Origin: Solanum dulcamara
Taxonomy: Eukaryota > Streptophyta > Magnoliopsida > Solanales > Solanaceae
Reading direction: 5' to 3'
Length of the DNA: 64,000 bases
Assembly (NCBI RefSeq): GCF_947179165.1
Contig: NC_077242.1
Location: 39,440,097-39,504,096 of the forward strand
The translations under genes and the position numbers were made by a program. The notes beneath the pieces were generated by a model that was not told the origin of the DNA, ran no database searches, and saw only the letters and a program-made list of their open reading frames with translations. Of this stretch, positions 12,057 to 24,470 are shown one piece after another (positions within the stretch are counted from its first letter, which is position 1; the number at the start of each line of letters is the position of its first letter).

Positions 12057-14690
12057 ATAGATGATTTATTTAACTAGTTACTGGGTGCTTTAGTCTTGTC
12101 TAAGATTGATCTATGGTCATGATACCATTAGTTAAATATTACACCTGAGGTTGTACCTAAAACTTCTTTGAAAACTCGGTATGGACATATGAGTTCTTGG
12201 TAATGTCATTTGGGTTGATTAATGCACCAAAACCTTTATAAGTATGACAAATGGGGTTTTCAAACCATTCATAGATTCCTTTGTGATTGTATTTATTGAT
12301 GACATACTAATCTACTCCAAAAGTAAGGAGTAACATGCAAATCATCTTTGTGTTGTTCTGGGTATCTTGGAGAAAAAGAAGTTGTATACTACATTCTCTA
12401 AGTGTGAATTCTAGTTGTCTTTAGTTGCTTTGTTAGGGCATGTGGTATCAAAAGAAGGGGTGATGGTAGATACCAAAAAGATTGAGGCATTCAAGAACTG
12501 GGTTTGAACTACATATGTGAATAAGGTTAGGAGTTTTGTAGGGCTTTCTAGATACTACCAATGATTGTCAAGAATTTTGCTTCTATTGCTATGCACTAAT
12601 AGGGTTGACTTAAAAGGGTACCTTTTGAGTGATTTGATAAGTGTGAAGAGAGATTTCAAAATCTCAAGACCCTATTGACTACAGCACTTATCCTAACGTT
12701 CCCAGTTGACAAAAATGACTTTATTATTTATTGTGATGCTTTATATTCGGGCTTGGGTGTATGTTGATGCAGGACATAAATTTCATAGCCTATGATTTAA
12801 AGCAATTGAAGATTCATGAGAGGAACTACCCAACACATGATCTAAAGTTGGCAGTGCTAGTATTTTCTCTCAAAATCTGACAATATTATATCTATGGTAT
12901 CAAATGTAAGGTGTTCACTGATCATCGCAGTCTACAACATGTTTTCACTTAGAAAGATCAGAATTTGAGAAAGATAAGATGGATATAGTTACTCAAGGAT
13001 TATGATATCACCATTCAATATCATCTCAGTAAGGCTAATGTGGTGGCAGACATATTGAGCCAAAAGACAGTTAGCATGAGTAGTGTGCCTTGCTTGGAGG
13101 TGTCTAAGCGACCTCTAGCCAAAGAGATTCAGACTTTGGAGTCTAAGTTCATAAAGTTGGGAATCTCAAAGAAGGATGGGGTGTTAGCTAGTATTGAGGT
13201 TAGACCCACTTTTATTGAGGAGATCAAAGCTAAATAGTTTGAAGATGAAAATTTGAACAAGATCAGAATTAAGATGGTGTCTGGTGAGGCTCAGGATGCC
13301 AATCTTTATTCCAACGGGTGCTCAATTTTAGGAGAAGGATCTGTGTTTCTTGAGTTAATGATTTGATTCAAAGTATCTTGAAAGATCTCATGGTTCATGA
13401 TATTTAATTCATTCGGGTGTAACCAAGATGTATTAGGATTTGAAATGACTTTATTGATGGTTGGGTATGGAGAAATACATAGAAAGGTATATGTCTAAGT
13501 GTTAGAACTATCAATAGGTAAAGTATGATCATTTAAGGTCTACAGGTTTGCTTCAAAAAATGCCCATTCTTGAATGGAAGTGGGAAAAAATAGCCATAGA
13601 TTTTGTGGTAGGTCTTCCTAAGACATTGGGGAAGTATGAATCAATCTGGGTTGTTGTTGATAGGTTGACTAAATTAGACTACTTAATTCTAGTTAGGGGA
13701 TATTATTATGCTCAACAATTGGCAAAGACTTATGTCAAGGAGATAGTAAGGTTCCAGGGGGTGCCCCTTTCTATCATTTCAAACTGTGGTACTCAGTTTA
13801 CTTCAAAGTTTTGGGGTAAGTTGCAGGAGGAGTTGGGTACTCAACTCACTTTTAGAATAATTTTTCACCGTCATACTGATGGTTAGTTAGAGAGAATGAT
13901 TCAAGTGTTAGAGGACATGGTGAGAGCATGTGTGGTTGACTTAGGGGGCCATTGGGATTAGTTTCTACCCTTATGTGAGTTATCTTTTAATAATAGATAT
14001 CACTCTAGCATTGATATGGCACTGTTTGAAACATTCTATGTGAGGGAATGTAGATCACCCATAGGATGGATTAAGGCTAGCGATGTGAAGCCATTAGGTA
14101 TTGATTTTGCAAGAGAGGCTCAGGAAAAAGGTAAGGGGTATTTAGACCAAGCTTTTGGCAACCCATAGTAAAGAGGAGTATGTAGACAACATGGTAAGAT
14201 ACATTATATTTCAAGTTGGTGAGCAAGTCCTAATGAAGGTGTAACCTATGAAAGGAGTCATGATATTTTGCAAGAAGGGTAAGGTTAGCCCTTGTTATTT
14301 AGACCCCTTTGAGATTCTTGATTGTATGGAGCCTATGGATTATAGAATAGCCTTGCCGCCAAGTTTGTCCAGAGTTAATCTAGTGTTTCATGTATCTATG
14401 TCTAAAAGGTACCATGGGGATGGAGCCTATAGTATCAAGTGGGAGTCCATAGTGTTGGACAAGGATCTTCAGTATGAGGAGGAACCGATTGCAATTCTTT
14501 ATCATGATATTAGGAAGTTCGGAACTAAAGAGGTCAAATCAGTGAAGGTACAATGGAAGAATTGACCGGTTGAGGATGCAACTTGGGAAACTAAGAGAGA
14601 CATGCGAGGCAAGTATCCCCACTTGTTTCAGGAGTCAAGTACTACTCTATTCTTGACATAGCCTAGTTTTCTTGTTAGATCACTCAGGGA
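12057..14690 (+). pseudogene. gypsy element F pol: RT, RNase H, integrase, C-terminal domain
   Basis: The plus-strand translation runs in pol order. It opens in the RT fingers (DDLF, SKIDL) at 12060-12110. YGH, then EFLVMSFGL, follow near 12180. The catalytic box FIDD is intact at 12292-12303. RNase H ([15 protein letters not shown] to a YPTHDL motif) spans 12690-13000. The linker includes VADILSQKT near 13040. The integrase core runs from 13548 (WEKIAIDFVVGLP) to about 14110. The C-terminal tail (FHVSMSKRYHGD, then WETKRDMRGKYP) runs to about 14660. The second integrase catalytic aspartate appears as N (ISNCGTQF instead of the usual ISDxG). Several frameshifts and stops exist, so it is a dead copy of a Tekay/Del-like gypsy element. 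The 5' half lies beyond LTR L and the window start. Confidence 0.9.
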
Positions 14691-15543
14691 AGAGTGATGG
14701 ATAAATTGATATCTATTGTAACAAAACCTTCCGGTCATTATAGGAAAATAAATAGTGAAAAAATTTGGGCTAGAAGACATTTTGGGTCGTAGTTTAAAAA
14801 TTTCACACTCGGCCAGTCTCAAACAAAATTTGAGTAAAATGAGGTCTATGGAAATATAAGCATGGATTAGGGTTAATCACTAATCTTGGGTTTGATTTTA
14901 TGATAGCTAAGGTGTTAAGGAGTCTATAGGAATTTTTGGAAGTGAATTCGGGCGAGTAGAAAACTTGATATAAAACTTGGCATGATAGGGTTATTTTAGA
15001 ACATCAAGGTTTGAGGTTGTATTGTGAAATGGGGGGTTTGAGAGAGAATTTCTGAGTTTTTATCTCCGTAAAGCTTCTATAGCGGAAGTGATCCCAATAT
15101 GAAGGGGCCATTATAATGGGTTGGGGGACTCTATAGAGGGTCAATCGCTGGATTAATAGGAAAATGTTACACCCCATACTTTGGTACCTTGGAATGCTTC
15201 TTAAGCTTCTTAAGTTTCTGGGAAGGCTCTTAAGTTTCGTAGAAGTCATCATGTGAGTCGGATAATCTATAACGCTATCAAATAATCTTAAGGAAAAGAG
15301 AAGGAGATACTCCATAATAGAGAAGATTGGAAATAGGTTAATAAGAAACCAGAAGAAGTTGGAGGTCAAGTAGTGAGTCGTAGGACTTGACTTACTTGTG
15401 AAAGCTATTACTTGGGATATTTTACATACTAAGCTACTTGAGTATACGTTGAGCTTAAGTAGCAAGGAATACATAGGCTCTTGAAGTAAGATGAGATTAC
15501 GGGCTAACGAAAGAGAAATAAGGAAACGACGCGCCTACTCGAA

Positions 15544-15612
15544 GCAAGTAGGTGATGCACCTACTTGGACAAGCAGGTGATGCACCTACTTAGGGTCAAG
15601 TAGGTGATGCAG
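15544..15612. repeat. three copies of a palindromic AAGTAGGTG...CACCTACTT motif
   Basis: Copies lie at about 15546-15566, 15571-15591 and 15598-15612, about 26 bp apart; the third is incomplete. The full unit is an inverted repeat (AAGTAGGTG, three bases, CACCTACTT). It lies about 100-170 bp upstream of the LTR D TATA box, in the U3 region. A cis-regulatory role is inference. Confidence 0.8.
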
Positions 15613-15713
15613 CAGCTTGGGTGGACCCCACGCTACCATGTGGCGGCTTTGGATTGGATGCATGATTGAGGTGTCACCCTAGGGGCTGCCACATGTCCCC
15701 ACTTAAGGGCGCA

Positions 15714-15721
15714 TATATATA
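15714..15721 (+). promoter_or_regulatory. TATA box of solo LTR D
   Basis: TATATATA lies in gggcgcatatatatacatg, about 550 bp into LTR D and downstream of the palindromic triplet. The context resembles a plant LTR core promoter. Confidence 0.55.
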
Positions 15722-18642
15722 CATGTGTATTGCTGGATCAACTCACTTTTCAGCATCTTTACACTTAAAAAAATTTGGAGAAAAACTTGGAGAACATGGA
15801 GAGAGAGCTACGGATTAAGCAGGGTAAGCCCTCCGATTTTATTCCTTGAATTAATTATTTAAGGTATTCTTCGATTAAGCAACGGTGTTTAACAACATAA
15901 AATTTATAGTTGGGGTTTCGAGGAGGTTCTCGTTCTTGTCAACAAATCCGTTTTTGGAATGAGACTGTTGTTAGTAATAATAGTATAACTCCTTGTGTAA
16001 AGCTTCGTTTCGAGTGATTCAAGATGTTTTGGAAAGATATTTCATAGGGATATAACTTTTATTAATACTATAAAACCCAGTTTTGCTTTTATCCTCTCAA
16101 AAAAGGATGATGAAGTATAGGTGAGGTGCTGCCCAGATTTCATTTCAGAAATCCTACATGGGCTGCTGTTGGTATTTTGGGCATATCTTTTGGTATAGAA
16201 TTGTTGTAGGTTTGATTCGAAATTGTATGCGACCATAATACACATATATATAACTTTATTGAGTCCACAAATCTTTTTTCCCTCAAATACCCCTTCAAAA
16301 CTAAGAGACAATACAAGACAGTAGGCTGTCCAGTATTCACGTTTTGATAGTTTTGGCGAGTTTGATGAGTTTAGGTTAAGGTAAGGGTTTTCCTTTCAAT
16401 TTGGATTTTATAGTGTTGTTATGAAGTGTATTACACGTTGTGTAAGTTGCTGGAAATATGAAAATTTCATAAATATGCTTGATGTTCGAAACAGACTAAA
16501 TTGGAGTCGCTATAGTTAAATTGTAGTCGAAGCAAGGTGTTGTGCTTGTGGTGTGTGGATGAAGGTGTGTGGTGTGTGTTTCAGGTACTAAATGTGTCCT
16601 AAAATAGGTGGGGGATCTTCTGGTTTTAGCCACATGACACCCCTTCTTCGTACGGTTAAAGGTTTTACAAAACGGAAACTAAAAACCTTATTTTGGTATC
16701 GTGGTTTCGAGCGAGTCATTTGGAGTTTATGTGGTAAAAGATTGATGTGAATTGTATATATATATGCTGCAGGTTATTGTTGTTGGTTGGCTGTAGCTAT
16801 TAGGAGTATAATTAGAAATTCAGATAGGGCACATTATAGGGGAAATGCTGCCCGATTTTCGTTAACTCTTTAACTAGTTAGGGAACTAGTCGAGAAAGCG
16901 AGCAAGGGGATGAGTTCTACAAATACTCATATGTAGCCTAAGGTTATGGAAAGCCAAGGGTTTTTAATACTCTTATTGCTTTTATGTTACTTAGGTTTAA
17001 AGGACGGCGAGATGAATGGGATAAAAAGTAACCCGTAACAGGTATGTAAAGCTAATGTTTCCTTCTTTTGGCATGTTTTGGCATACGTATGTAAGGCTTA
17101 TACTTTCTTTTAGCATGTCTTTGGAATAAGTATGTAAATCTTATTCCTTCTCTTAGCATGATTTGACATAAGTATACAAAGCTAATCTCCCTTTTTGGCA
17201 TGGTTTTTACGAAGCAAGTATATGACTTTCATATGATTCCAAAGAAGTTCCTATTCTTAAAGCCACTAGGATGGCCAATTTCTCGACTTCCAAAAGATAT
17301 TTTGTTATACCTTGATACATATATATGATTCCCAGAAGTTCTATTTTGATATAGTCCATAGTGACTTTCAAAAGGTACTTGATATGACTTTTGTCTCGAT
17401 TTTGAACGAAAGCTCATTTTGATTATTCCATTGAGTCTTAAATATGATTTAAATTGCATATAGTTTCTCACTACTCCACTCGTGGATGCCTCAATGTTTC
17501 CTTCACCGAGCCCGGGCCAGGTTTTGTTATCGTGTGTACTTCTCTGCATTGTTTGCCATGCCCCGACGTGAGGGGGTAGGTACGACCTGTACATGGGATT
17601 TGTGGAGTTATGATATGCCATGTACATATATGATATGATATGATATGACCATCTGATATGATATGATCTGTTATGAAGATATTCTCTACTCTTTATGTAT
17701 GCTGTGCTGTGGCGCCAGTGATAGGGTGGCGACCACGTTTTGTTCACCGCATCCCATAATGGGGCCGAATATGGCATATGTTTATCTGCATACATTATTT
17801 GTGGTTATGAAAAACATTTTGATATTCTGGGTATTTAGCTCACTTTTGCACCTTCTGTTCTTGTAATGGCTTTACTTGTTACAGTCCATGCTTTACATAC
17901 TCAGTACATATGTCGTACTGACCCCCCTTTCTTTGGGGGGCTGCGTTTTATGCTCACAGGTACAGATGTTAACTTTGGAGATCTGTTAGCTTAGGGTTTC
18001 CACTCAGCAATGTTGAAAATGCTCCACTATTCTGGAACCTAACCTTTGATACTGGTCATTTGATATAAATGTTTATTTATTCAGGGGTATGACGGGGCTC
18101 TGTCCCTTCATATGACTAGGCTAGCATTCTGTAGAGGTTTGTAGACTTGTGATGTGGGTTCTGTATATATGTTTTGGGCTTTATGTTCCGTGATGGCCTT
18201 AATGGCCTTCGTATGCTATATCTATTTTTGTGCGCTCTCTAGCAATTTTTTTTTGATTTCTTCATATGTTTATTTGGCTAACATACTCAATGGGGATAAG
18301 GGTACGTATGGGTGCCCTAATCGGACACCAGTCATGGCCTACAGAGTTGGGTCGTGATAGAAAAAGACCCAAAACCATTTCTATTTATGCAATTTCAGTC
18401 ACGAGAGAGCAAGAGGCAACTTATGACTATTTATCTTTAGTTTTCCACCAAATTCTTCGATAAAGCTAAATTGATTACTCTTTTAACTTTTAATTTGATT
18501 CTTGGACCTTAGAATCTATGTGGATTACCATAGGGGAGCATTCTTGACCTAAAATTAATGGTGAAAAATGCGCTAGTGGAAATCTATGTGGATTTCTATT
18601 CCTTGTAGTTGTGACTGTGATGTGTGATTTCTTATATATTAG

Positions 18643-20878
18643 TGTTATAATCCGAGCCTAGGACCTAGATGTGATACGGCGGTCAGAATTATGAGGGATC
18701 CCAACCAAGCCATATTGCCATACATTGCATTCATAAGGTAAGGAAACATAGAAAAATAAGCAGAAGAAACAACTCAAAAGTGAAGTCTAAGAGATAGAAA
18801 TACTTAATAAGTGTCCAAAATAGACTACATCAAAGTAATGTCTAATCATGATTCTATTTTGGACATTGATGGGGGCTTAGGACAATCTCCTAGCTCATCC
18901 GAATCATGAGAGAAAGTAAAAGTAGCAATGTGAAAAAAAGTCATGACCTTGATGGAATGAGGACTCACCAACTTCTTGGGCAACTAAAGCAACTCTAGTC
19001 ATGAATAAGATGATCGTGTGTGTCGTCGTCCCAACATTATGAGACAATGTAGGCAAAATATGTGTTAGTACATAGAATGTACTAAGTATGTGAGATATGT
19101 AGGGACAAGTAAAGGAACATGAGAAATATGGCATATAATGCATGACCAACATAATGAACACAAGCAAAGCTTAAAAAAAATTAGAAACACATGAAAACTT
19201 ATGGTTAATGCATCATAAAACTTCATAGTAAATCTCATAGAATAAAATTCAACTTGTGTGGGATAATATCTTTAACCAATATCTTATGACCACGCAACCT
19301 ATAATATGGAATCCAATATAACTCTCACATCAAGAAAAGAGAGGTTAATTGCCAAGGTAGACTCCGTGAGAAACAACTTTAACTTTGTGAGCTATATATG
19401 GATCTACTAGCTAGGCCATGAAGTCTACCTATGTAGGCAAAGTGTTTTGGGACTTTAGGTTGCTACTAAGTTTCCCTTTGGTAACTAACTATGTTATTGG
19501 ATCGAACACTACCTAGAAGTCCTCTCGATGCTTAGTCAATATCCCAACAGAACTCATTAAAACATGATCATAAACATTATAGGGAAAGATAGTGACTACC
19601 TGTCAATTCATCTTTACAAAATATAATAAGAGTAGCTTATTAACTTTAGTGATTCATAGGAATCCATAACTTCGGTGAAAATTATCCTTATTACCATCTT
19701 TAAATAAGATTGTATGAGAATTGTACTTATCACACCGTAATTACTTTCTTTGATCATAATTGATCATCATCATAAATTTCATCATTAAATCATAATCTCA
19801 ACTTTATTCATAAAATCTTTCCTTTTAACAAAAATTATTGAACTCATAATCAACTCATGAAAATCATCTTTAACTTCATAATCATAACTTGGAAATAGAT
19901 TTATGCATGGGCATTCATAATTTAACTTGAAATCATGAAATTCATATGAAAACATGCTTATAAGGATCATTGATAATCATCTAAAATAAAATTAAAATAG
20001 CCTAGTGCAATTCATCAAAATTAGGGTTACAAACCAATTGTAAATGTAAGGAAACTTTGAGAAAATCCCATAGATCAATCTCCACATACCTTGATTGAAT
20101 TCACTTAGAATTAAAGAGAAACCTTGATGAAAATCTAAAACCCTACCTTGAAACTTGAGGAGGAACTTTGAGAGAATTTATTTTCTTGCCATAGAGAATT
20201 TTGAAGAGTGATTTAGAATAGAGGGAAAATTGAAGGGTTAGGTATATATAGATTTTGAACTTGGCCATACTAGTATCTAGGTACATTGAACTAAACCTTG
20301 GGAAAAGGAACAATTGCCCTTTATTAAAAACTGGAGTTTGACCATATGAGTCCCTTCCTATGATTCCTAAGTGTTTGGACGAGTCATCACTATGACTCAT
20401 CCTACCGGTGTTAGAAAAATCTTGAAAATCATACCTCTAAAGCGGCTTCTACGAGTCGTGATTACAACTCATCTTTGGGTCTACAAGTCATGATACTGAC
20501 TCATCCTGTAGGTCTAAAAACTTGCAAGTTTAGAGGTCTCTGAAGTTTGGTTATGACTCACTTCTATGAGTCATCGTAGCTTCTACATTTCAACCTGTCA
20601 ATTCGTAGACTCGATCCTAAGAAACTCTAAAACACGGGCATCCAATGTTTTGAAATGAGTCATTCTTACAACTTGTGAACAGAATGATGACTTGTCCTGT
20701 TGAGTCATAGGAACTCCTTTAGAGACTTGTCTTGAAAAAGTCCAAGGATAACCTCTACGACTTGTTTCTACGAGTCATAGGAACCTCTACGAATTGTAGA
20801 GTGGGTCATAAACCTGAAATTTTTCCTTTTCTTGAGATTTCTCCTATGTTCTAACTTTTTGACTTTCGGGGTCTTTCA
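18643..20878 (-). repeat. solo LTR E, family of element A
   Basis: This 2236-bp segment starts tgttataatccgagcc and ends ggggtctttca (TG...CA-type on the minus strand). Its interior follows the element A LTRs: cctaggacctagatgtgat, caaccaagcc, gcattcataagg, and the block with tgtaggcaaa. Target duplication is attag at 18638-18642 versus atcag at 20879-20883, one mismatch. The LTR F copy at about 25478 shows the empty site. It is solo and in reverse orientation to LTR F1. Confidence 0.87.
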
Positions 20879-21598
20879 ATCAGGTACCACGCCAATAAAT
20901 TTGTATTGGGTACCTCTTTAGTACACTAAAAATTTATATGTGGGTTCCATGAGAGAAGTAGTTTGATTGTGGTAATTGTGATTAATCATATTTATTGTGT
21001 GGACTGATTCAAGTTAAGGATTGAGAGTCCAGGTATTGCTATAATTTAGATATAATTGTACATCATCTGTTTTACTGTGTTTTGGTTGCCTTTACATTTT
21101 TTATTTACTGGAACTAGCTGTGTGATTTTACTAATACAATGTGTTTTCTATACTGATTCTGCACTTGTCTATAAGGGAATATTCAAGCAATTGCTGAAAG
21201 ACCTCAGTTATGAGATTTCCACTACTCGAATCCAAGGGTGAGCTAGTTCTTTCGAACTTCCATGGATTCTTTTTTATTTCTCGATCCATCTCTTTGGACT
21301 CAGACATTTTATGGACAATAGTTTATTAATTCTTTTTGGGGTTTCATCCCCACAATTTTAGAGTTTGTTAGAGTTTTGGTACAATGACTTTCAGGTTCTA
21401 GGAAGTTTATTTCCGCATTATTCATTTTAAATTTTTTATTGAGTTTATCGGAACTCAACTTTTAATTCTTTTAAACTATTTTCACTTGGTTAAATGGATG
21501 TTTTTTGCTTAGCTTGGTATAATTGGGTTAGAAATTAGTTTTCCCACCAAAGTTTTAGTGTGGGTACCACTCATAGCAGGTAGGAATCGTGACAAAGT

Positions 21599-21610
21599 TG
21601 GTATTAGAGC
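21599..21610 (+). other. primer-binding site after LTR F1
   Basis: TGGTATTAGAGC differs by one base from the initiator methionine tRNA primer-binding site TGGTATCAGAGC. It lies four bases after the LTR F1 end. Confidence 0.85.
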
Positions 21611-21624
21611 CCTAAGTTCATATA

Positions 21625-21850
21625 CTTCAAGATAGTTGAAGATTTATAAGAGGAACTAGACAACACATGATTTGGAGTAGGCAGCGGTAGTGTTTGCTCT
21701 CAAATCTGGCAACATTGTCTCTTTGGTGTCCGGTGTGAGGTGTTCACTAATCATCGAAGATTACAACATGTGTTCACTTAGAAAGATTTAAATCTGAGAC
21801 AGATAAAATGGATGAGGTTGATCAAATATTACGATATTATTTTGATTTGA
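21625..21850 (+). pseudogene. RNase H fragment in the collapsed second F unit
   Basis: The text matches the F element RNase H at 12800-13000. It includes the THDLE motif with the preceding LKIYKRN segment, CSLIIEDYNM (usually DHRSLQH), and a tail before a YDITI-like end. It lies only about 20 bases after the primer-binding site. Therefore gag, protease, reverse transcriptase and the first part of RNase H are deleted. Stops are present. Confidence 0.8.
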
Positions 21851-23013
21851 TCAAATTATGATATTATCTTGATAATGAGTTAAGAAACCAAAGCCATATT
21901 TTAATGCATTTATTGAGTTTGAGAAGTATAACTATTTTAAAGAGAAAGTAGTGAGTTTGAGGAGAGTTGAATTAAACTGAGTAAAGTCCAATGAGACTAC
22001 ACAAGATATTATTTTGAGTATTTTTACTCACTTGAGTATATGAGCATTATTACATATTTTGAGTGTAGTATTGAGTACTAATTAAGGTAAGATTTTAGAT
22101 AACTCGAACCTCATAAACTATGTAGCCAGCGTAGGATAGGATAGTGTGGTTGGGTCGAGCGACTCCTCACTTAAATTCCTGATACAAAATTTTATATGGA
22201 TCCATGAGTTGAGTTTCTATCCATTATCCTGGAAAGGTAATGCATGGCTCTGGAAATATGAGCAATACAATGTATTATCATGAGGCTCATAGTGATGGTT
22301 GTTGGTTAGAGAAACTCTCCAAGACAAGAAAAGTATTATTTCAAAAAGTTGTATTTATTGCTTTATTTTTTAGTTCTAAACCTTTGAGGTTTTCATTACA
22401 TTTGCATCGTTTTGTATTCTAGTTATATTATTTTTAGTATTTCATTCAACATGAGTATTCAGTTTAGTATTTTCATTAAGCTTTATTACATCCGTACATT
22501 TCATGTAGTGACATCATTCGATACTGCATCATTTTATGATACAGATTCAGGTACTCATGATTTCAGACACTTCAGTAAGATCTCTTCCTTTCAGTGGTTG
22601 GTGAGACCTCCTTGTTTTTTAGGGCTCTAGTTTAGTTTGTTCGAGTTTTGTTATTTTATTTGTTAGTTTTAGTTTATTTATTATTGGGTAGCCATGAGCA
22701 TTTTCTCAGCACCTATCTTTAGTTAGTAGAGGCTTCATAGATAGTCAGAGTGAGTAAGTCAATTCAGTTTATTTATTCTGATATTTTAAACACTATTACT
22801 ATTTATATTAAGAGTTAATTTCAGACTTTGCATAAATTGAGATTGAGATTTTTTTTTGAGTTTTGCTTAAATGCTTTAAATGTTCACTTTTTAAAAGCTT
22901 CTGCATGTATGTTTAGTCTTCAATTCAATAGTCATCTAGGCCAAGGGTTTACTTTGAAACACAATGGTTTTTGAGTGACGGCCATGACCAAGGTGTAGGC
23001 CCGGGGTGCAGCA
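21851..23013 (+). repeat. partial gypsy LTR G
   Basis: The 3' part (gttttgagtgacggccatgacc, gtaggcccggggtgcagca) resembles common Solanaceae gypsy LTR ends that finish ggggtcgtgaca, here decayed. The earlier part is AT-rich with gagtattgagtact blocks. It interrupts the collapsed F unit. The left boundary is set only by where the RNase H match ends. Confidence 0.6.
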
Positions 23014-24006
23014 ATAAGTGTCTATATGAACGATATTAGGAATCATGAGTTTAAAAGAGCTACTCTTATATAATTTTATAATGTGGATTGGTAAATTATT
23101 ATTGTCTTTCCTAATGTCTTGATAATTGAATTTATCTATTCTATTGGAATTTGACTTAACACCGAGAGGGCTTGAGGTGGAGGCTTGGTAAGAGAGTCCC
23201 TAATAGCAACTTCTAGTCCCAAACTATGTGCCCCCATAGGATTGTCTTAAATAAATTAGCTAGTGGAACTACAAATAGATCATGATGAAATGATATGAAT
23301 TCTACCTTGGCAAGTAGTCTCTTCTTTTTCAGAGCAAGAGTTACACCGAATTCTATGCTATGGATCACATGGTCTTATTGTTGGTTACAGTTAATATCCC
23401 AACAAATGACTAGGTTTTCATGATGTCTTTTAAGTAATGCATTGACCTTATATCATGATTTATGATTTACTTTGAAGTTTTAAAGGATTCTTGGTCATGC
23501 ATCTCATGTTTACATCTATTAATATATCATGTTTTACATTATGCACATTTCTCACATACTTAGTACATTTCATGTATTAATACATATTTTTGCCTATATT
23601 GTTTCATAATATAGGTCACAACACTCCTTCCCATTCTCGTGGCTAACACAGGTTCCATTAGGAGTTTATTATTTTAGTGAGTCCTTATGTTTCGAGGGTG
23701 GAACCACTATGTCATTGTTTTACTTTCAAACTCATGTTTTATATGTTTTAGGTTAGATTGGGCTCATTCTATGCCCCATCTATGTTATTAGAGACATTCT
23801 CAGACTAGACTAGTTTGTGTATGTTCATTTCATATGTCATGTTTGAATTCTCTTTTATCGATATTTCTATTTTTTAAGACTTATCTTCTACCATTAAGTT
23901 TATTCATGTTATCTTATGTCATGCTATATATGCTAAGAGGTTAGTTTAGGGTCTCTCGGGATCTTAGGCATTGTGTCACATCTATTGTCTAGTTTTGGTC
24001 ATGACA
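23014..24006 (+). repeat. partial LTR M, same family as L and C
   Basis: Text from about 23150 onward parallels LTR L (11140-12056). Shared features are a block on 'cttggtaagagagtcc', a 'gttacac' block, 'catgtttacat' and 'tatgctaagagg', ending gtcatgaca. The 5' end is missing where it meets LTR G. It abuts F integrase sequence at 24007. Confidence 0.8.
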
Positions 24007-24420
24007 GTCACCTATGAAAAGAGTCATGAGGTATGGCTAGATGGGTAAGCTTAGCCCTCGTTATATCTTCTTGAGATTCTTGATTATGTGGGGCAAATGG
24101 CTTATAGACTAGACTTGCCACCTAGTTTGTCCAGAGTTCATCCAGTATTTTATAGATTTATATTGAAAAGGTACCATGGGGATAAAGACTATATTATTAC
24201 GTGGGACTCAATATTGTTGGACAAGGATATTTAGTATGAAGATGAACTGATTGGAATTCTTGATCAGGATGTTCGCAAGTTAAGAACTAAAGAGATCAAA
24301 TCAGTGAAGGTATAATGAAAGTATCGACAGATTGAGAAAGCAAATTGAGAGGGACATGTGGGACAAGTATCCCTACTTGTTAGAGGATTCATGTACTACT
24401 CTATTCTTGACTTAGTCCAG
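24007..24420 (+). pseudogene. integrase C-terminus of the second F unit
   Basis: This aligns with 14240-14660: the 'cctatgaaaagagtcatgag' start, PSLS-type and VHPVFH-like region, KRYHGD, EDEL-like block, and a tail before 'gaggattcatgtactactctattcttgac'. Many stops and a shift break it. It leads directly to the next LTR at 24471, as pol does before a 3' LTR. It is a non-functional remnant. Confidence 0.83.
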
Positions 24421-24470
24421 TGTTCTTGTTTGATCACTCCGGGATGAGTGATGGCTGAATTGATATCTAT

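Larger units (their letters stand above)
15165..18359 (+). repeat. solo LTR D, 3.2 kb
   Basis: The segment starts tgttacacccc and ends gggtcgtgata (CA decayed to TA). It is flanked by gaaaa at 15160-15164 and 18360-18364. The uninterrupted counterpart at about 24868-24875 has a single gggaaaag. Its length is 3195 bp and no primer-binding site or coding domain accompanies it, so it is a solo LTR. Long reverse-strand ORFs inside it (near 17229-17795) match nothing recognisable. Confidence 0.92.
14717..21594 (+). repeat. LTR F1, about 1.45 kb, split by solo LTRs D and E
   Basis: This LTR starts tgtaacaaaacc, 57 bp after the pol tail, and ends ggaatcgtgaca just before a primer-binding site. With segments 15165-18359 and 18643-20878 removed, the remaining 1.45 kb follows the LTR at 24471-26040. 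Shared blocks include caagaggcaactta, ttaacttttaatttgattcttggacctt and the ggtaccacgc block. It follows an F pol C-terminus and precedes an F-type leader, so it serves as both the 3' LTR of one unit and the 5' LTR of the next. Confidence 0.87.

Noticed and set aside
15004..15474. 156-codon reverse-strand ORF
   Set aside because: It crosses the boundary between LTR F1 and solo LTR D at 15164/15165, so it is a chance frame created by an insertion.
17229..17795. 188-codon reverse-strand ORF
   Set aside because: It lies entirely in non-coding solo LTR D, is low-complexity (Y, S, H rich) and matches no protein family I know.
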